Shown one piece after another: positions 60,995 to 64,000 of a stretch of DNA of 64,000 nt; the stretch's first letter is position 1, and the number at the start of each line of letters is the position of its first letter. Source of the DNA: Bacteroidia bacterium (GTDB lineage: Bacteria > Bacteroidota > Bacteroidia > J057); NCBI GenBank assembly GCA_030430575.1, contig JAUIKF010000032.1, forward strand, positions 1-64,000, written 5' to 3'. Made by a program: the position numbers and the translations under genes. The notes under the pieces are model-generated. The model was given only the letters and a program-made list of their open reading frames with translations, was not told where the DNA came from and ran no database searches.

Positions 60995-61795
60995 ATGATC
61001 GTCTCTACTGCGGCCAACGATGGACTTGTCCTCTATCCCAATGCCAAAATCAACTTGGGCCTTATCATCAAAGGCAAGCGGCCTGACGGCTATCATTTAT
61101 TGGAAACCTTGATGTATCCAGTACATGACCTGCGCGACAAGCTTTCGCTCATGCCCAGTGAGGCCCCTGGCTGCCAACTACAGATGCAGGGTATTCCGAT
61201 AGATGGGAGTATGCAAGACAACCTGTGTGTCAAAGCTTATGAGCGACTGAAGGCAGAAGTGCCCAATCTGCCGGGAGTGCAAGCCACCCTAGAGAAGCGA
61301 ATCCCTGCGGGCGCAGGGTTGGGAGGGGGGTCTGCGGATGCCGCAGCCATGTTTCAGGGACTGAATGAGTTATTTGAATTGGGGATTTCGCAGGAAAGCC
61401 TCGCTGCGATGGCAGGAGAACTTGGCGCTGATGTGCCATTCTTCTTATACAACAGGCCCTTGCTTGCCAAGGGCATAGGGACAGAATTTGAAGCGATTCC
61501 CTTTGAGCTAAAGGCGCGGATAGAGCTGATAATCCCCGAAATTCACTCCTCTACGGTAGCTGCCTATCGTTCACTTGATGCCTCGGCATGTGACCCTTCA
61601 AGGAATCTCAAAAACCTTTTGGCCCTGCCTATTAACCATTGGCGCAAAAACCTTGTCAATGACCTCGAAAAGCCCGTATTTTCGCGCTACCCAGAACTAA
61701 AACGTATCAAGAAAGTTTTGTACCAAAAAGGGGCTGTATATGCTGCCATGTCTGGAAGCGGAAGCGCCGTTTTTGGTTTATTTGAAGAAAATTGA
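60995..61795 (+). CDS. ispE: 4-diphosphocytidyl-2-C-methyl-D-erythritol kinase
   Basis: A 266-residue IspE (GHMP kinase, MEP isoprenoid pathway). The start at 60995 (MIVSTAANDGLVLYPNAKIN) gives the usual N-terminus; in-frame ATGs further upstream would translate the intergenic region. Motifs are NAKINLGL, PAGAGLGGGSADAAAM (near residue 105), GADVPFFLY and GAVYAAMSGSGSAVFGLF. It is followed 11 bp later by the thioredoxin-like lipoprotein gene. Confidence 0.95.
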   Translation: MIVSTAANDGLVLYPNAKINLGLIIKGKRPDGYHLLETLMYPVHDLRDKLSLMPSEAPGCQLQMQGIPIDGSMQDNLCVKAYERLKAEVPNLPGVQATLEKRIPAGAGLGGGSADAAAMFQGLNELFELGISQESLAAMAGELGADVPFFLYNRPLLAKGIGTEFEAIPFELKARIELIIPEIHSSTVAAYRSLDASACDPSRNLKNLLALPINHWRKNLVNDLEKPVFSRYPELKRIKKVLYQKGAVYAAMSGSGSAVFGLFEEN

Positions 61796-61806
61796 TCCTG
61801 TTATTT

Positions 61807-63327
61807 ATGAAAAAAGCAATTTATCTAATTGTTCTCCTCGCATTGACTAGCCTTATCGCTTGCAATTCTTCAAGCACAAGTGAAGGCACTACCTCTAGTA
61901 CTACCACTGCTGAAGGTGAAACAAAGCCCAAACCTCGTAAACCATTGCCTCCACGGGAAAAAGGTTATGAAATTGTGGTCGAATCCGATGGGTTTGCAGA
62001 TAATAAATTGGTGCTGGCTCACCATTATGGAAACCAGAAATTTGTAGATGATACGGTAGCAGTAGTTGGGAATAAAGCGGTATTCAAAGGAGATGAATGG
62101 CTGCCAGGCGGCATTTATATGCTCGTTTTTCCTCCAAACAATACCTTCCTCGAAATCATCATCGATCGCGATCAACACTTCACTGTGGAGATAGATACGG
62201 CTGAATTGGTGACGGGAACCAAATTTGAAGGGTCAGAGGAGAATACCATTTTTTATGAAAACCTGAAATTCATTGACAAAATAGGCACCCAAATCAATGC
62301 AGAGCAAGAGAAGCTCAAGGCATTAACAGCCGCCAGGGATTCTACTGCCCCGCTAACGGAGGCGGATAAAGCCAAAGCAAAACCCATCCAAGACAGGATT
62401 CAGGAATTGACCAAAGAACTCAATGGCTTTCGCATCAAAACCGCAGAAGAACACCCTGAAATCTTCTATGCCGATGTCATCCGTGCCATGCAAGACCCTG
62501 TGGTGCCAGAAGACATCAAGGCCAATGATACCCTCAATTTCCTCTACTATCGCGACCATTGGTTCGATCAGATAGACTTCTCCGACGCCCGACTGGTGCG
62601 GACCCCAGTCCTCTATGGCAAGCTCATGCAATACATGAACCAACTCACCTTCCAGCATCCTGACTCCCTCTCAAGAACTGCCCTGGACCTGATCAGCCGC
62701 GCCCGTGCCAACGATACGGTCTTCCAGTTTGTGGCGATCACCTTGCTCAATAAGTATGCAAAGTCCAAGATCATGGGCCAGGATGGGGTATATGTGGCCA
62801 TTGTAGAGGACGTCTACATGAAGGGCGAAGCCTTCTGGTCGGATGAAGAGCAGACCAAAAACATCGTCGAACGCGCACGAGCGCTATCGCCTTCGCTGCT
62901 GGGAGGCGTTGCCCCTCCATTTACAATGGCTGACGTCAACGGCAAGCCTACGGCCATGCATGACATGCCGGGTAAGTACATGATCTTGTATTTCTGGGAT
63001 TACGACTGTGGGCATTGCAAAAAAGTGACCCCCGCTTTGGCCAAGCTTTACCCTAAATACCGCAACAAAGACGTTTCTATGATGACCGTCAGTATCAATG
63101 GAGATATAGAGATTTGGAAAAAGAAGCTGAAAGAATACGGGCTCACGAAAGCAGGTGGCGTACATGTGCAAGACCACCGCCGCGAAACAGGATTTGATTC
63201 CTATTATGACCTTCGTTCTACCCCTCGCCTCTTTATCCTCGATAAGGACAAAAAGATTCTCGCCAAGCAGATTTCCGTAGAGCAGGCAGAAGATTTATTG
63301 GACAAATTTTTAGAAGACGACGTGTAA
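61807..63327 (+). CDS. DUF4369/thioredoxin-like lipoprotein
   Basis: A 506-residue lipoprotein. The signal peptide ends with a lipobox (LIAC, Cys about residue 19) followed by SSSTSEGTTSS and a Pro/Lys linker. A DUF4369-like N-terminal domain (YEIVVESDGFADNKLVLAHH) leads into a DUF5106-like helical region and a C-terminal TlpA/thioredoxin domain with CGHC near residues 401-404. It is likely a periplasmic or surface disulfide reductase or oxidase. The start at 61807 fits the signal peptide. It is followed by a paralogue without the linker. Confidence 0.9.
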   Translation: MKKAIYLIVLLALTSLIACNSSSTSEGTTSSTTTAEGETKPKPRKPLPPREKGYEIVVESDGFADNKLVLAHHYGNQKFVDDTVAVVGNKAVFKGDEWLPGGIYMLVFPPNNTFLEIIIDRDQHFTVEIDTAELVTGTKFEGSEENTIFYENLKFIDKIGTQINAEQEKLKALTAARDSTAPLTEADKAKAKPIQDRIQELTKELNGFRIKTAEEHPEIFYADVIRAMQDPVVPEDIKANDTLNFLYYRDHWFDQIDFSDARLVRTPVLYGKLMQYMNQLTFQHPDSLSRTALDLISRARANDTVFQFVAITLLNKYAKSKIMGQDGVYVAIVEDVYMKGEAFWSDEEQTKNIVERARALSPSLLGGVAPPFTMADVNGKPTAMHDMPGKYMILYFWDYDCGHCKKVTPALAKLYPKYRNKDVSMMTVSINGDIEIWKKKLKEYGLTKAGGVHVQDHRRETGFDSYYDLRSTPRLFILDKDKKILAKQISVEQAEDLLDKFLEDDV

Positions 63328-63330
63328 GTC

Positions 63331-63431
63331 AATTAAAATCAAAATAGAAATGAAAATTAAAATAGTTATCGATCACCTCTGTGTGACGAAACGCTTATTT
63401 TCATTTTAACTTTAATTTTCATTTTAATTTT
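63331..63431. repeat. AT-rich inverted repeat between thioredoxin-like paralogues
   Basis: The left words AATTAAAAT and GAAATGAAAATTAAAAT and the right words ATTTTCATTTTAAC and AATTTTCATTTTAATT are complementary over most of their length, with a loop around 63367-63395. It separates two paralogous genes in tandem and may be a terminator. Confidence 0.5.
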
Positions 63432-63442
63432 TTATTCCTCCC

Positions 63443-64000
63443 ATGAAACATATCCTTAGCTATCTATTCCTCAGTACAGCCCTCTTCCTGATGCAAGGGC
63501 TACATGCCCACAGCCAAGAAACCAGTGGCCATCAAATCGAAGTGAAAGTAAAAAACTTCACGGGTGCACAAGCATATTTAGCCTATCATTTAGGTTCCAA
63601 ACAGTATATCCAAGACACGGTTGATGTCCAGAACGGCAAGATCCTGTTTGAAGGCCCAGAACCTTTAGAAAAAGGGATTTATATGGTGGTCCTCCCCCCA
63701 GAAAACCGCTATTTCGAGGTCATGGTAGGTGAAGATCAGCATTTCACCATGCAGACGGATTCGGAAGACCTTATCAATAAAATGAAAGTTGCTGGCTCAG
63801 AAGACAATGAAGTCTTCTATGAGCATCAACGTTTGATGACAGCAATTGGCCAACAGGCGAATGAGCTGCAGAATGCACTCAAGGAGATGGAGAAAGGGTC
63901 GGAGGCCTATAAGGCTAAAAAAGCAGAAGTAGACAAGGTCTATCAAGAGATGAATGCCAGCCGAAAGGAGGTTGCAGACCTGCATCCAAATCTGCTGTAC
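63443..64000 (+). CDS. DUF4369/thioredoxin-like protein, 5' part (runs off window)
   Basis: The first 186 codons of a gene cut by the window end. After a signal peptide (LFLSTALFLMQGLHAHSQ) come HQIEVKVKNFTGAQAYLAYH, PLEKGIYMVVLPPENRYFEV and AGSEDNEVFYEHQRLM, closely parallel to the DUF4369 part of the preceding gene. No Cys lipobox is obvious. The thioredoxin domain is expected beyond the edge. It is in tandem with its paralogue. Confidence 0.85.
   Translation, partial: MKHILSYLFLSTALFLMQGLHAHSQETSGHQIEVKVKNFTGAQAYLAYHLGSKQYIQDTVDVQNGKILFEGPEPLEKGIYMVVLPPENRYFEVMVGEDQHFTMQTDSEDLINKMKVAGSEDNEVFYEHQRLMTAIGQQANELQNALKEMEKGSEAYKAKKAEVDKVYQEMNASRKEVADLHPNLLY

Overview
The window looks like a chromosomal segment of a member of the Bacteroidota, most likely a marine or freshwater Saprospiria/Lewinella-type bacterium. 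The evidence is four secreted proteins with type IX secretion (T9SS) C-terminal sorting domains, SprB-type repeats, DUF4369/thioredoxin lipoproteins, a DUF3467 gene, the uppS-bamA-ompH-murI cluster, and promoters of the Bacteroidota form TTG-N18/20-TAnnTTTG without Shine-Dalgarno sites. The genus call is inference.

Layout. 1-9 kb: an M20 amidohydrolase, two paralogous small lipoproteins, an Omp28-like T9SS protein and a very large ThuA/sugar-dehydrogenase/PKD T9SS protein. 9-18 kb: pyruvate carboxylase, then a degraded zone with a COG1373-type ATPase remnant, a complete IS5-family element with a frameshifted transposase, a Uma2 nuclease-fold gene, a DUF3857/transglutaminase protein and a second COG1373-type ATPase pseudogene bracketed by 51-bp direct repeats. 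18-26.5 kb: an AraC-TolB-TPR membrane regulator, a repeat-rich 750-bp intergenic region, a FeeM/LuxI-like acyl-transferase gene, a methyltransferase, small metabolic genes, and an ECF sigma / anti-sigma-like pair. 26.5-36.9 kb: a GEVED-type T9SS protein, then a periplasmic TPR-CHAT protease-like protein convergent with a two-gene operon for a caspase-like surface lipoprotein and a TPR protein, then a DUF5685 protein with a Gly/Cys-rich tail. 37-45.5 kb: rarA, a beta-barrel protein, murI, three tandem Skp/OmpH chaperones, bamA and uppS (envelope biogenesis). 45.7-53.3 kb: TolC and membrane-fusion efflux genes, tRNA-Gln, prs, rplY, pth, ispD, queA, DUF3467. 53.4-64 kb: an SprB-repeat T9SS adhesin, an ABC exporter pair split by an inverted hairpin array, a small membrane protein with an A9 slippage site, an LRR protein, hsp20 with a sigma-54-like promoter, ispE, and two thioredoxin-family lipoprotein paralogues, the last cut by the window end.

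Most genes are ordinary. The more unusual signals are: (i) the CHAT plus caspase-like plus TPR cluster; (ii) four genes whose -7 promoter box lies exactly 4 nt before the ATG, predicting leaderless mRNAs; (iii) a sigma-54-like promoter with three helically phased 13-bp palindromes upstream of hsp20; (iv) a structured intergenic repeat whose terminal stem covaries between copies; (v) a 4+4 inverted array of variable hairpins inside an ABC operon; and (vi) an ATPase cassette flanked by direct repeats and preceded by three operator-like palindromes at exact 33-bp spacing.
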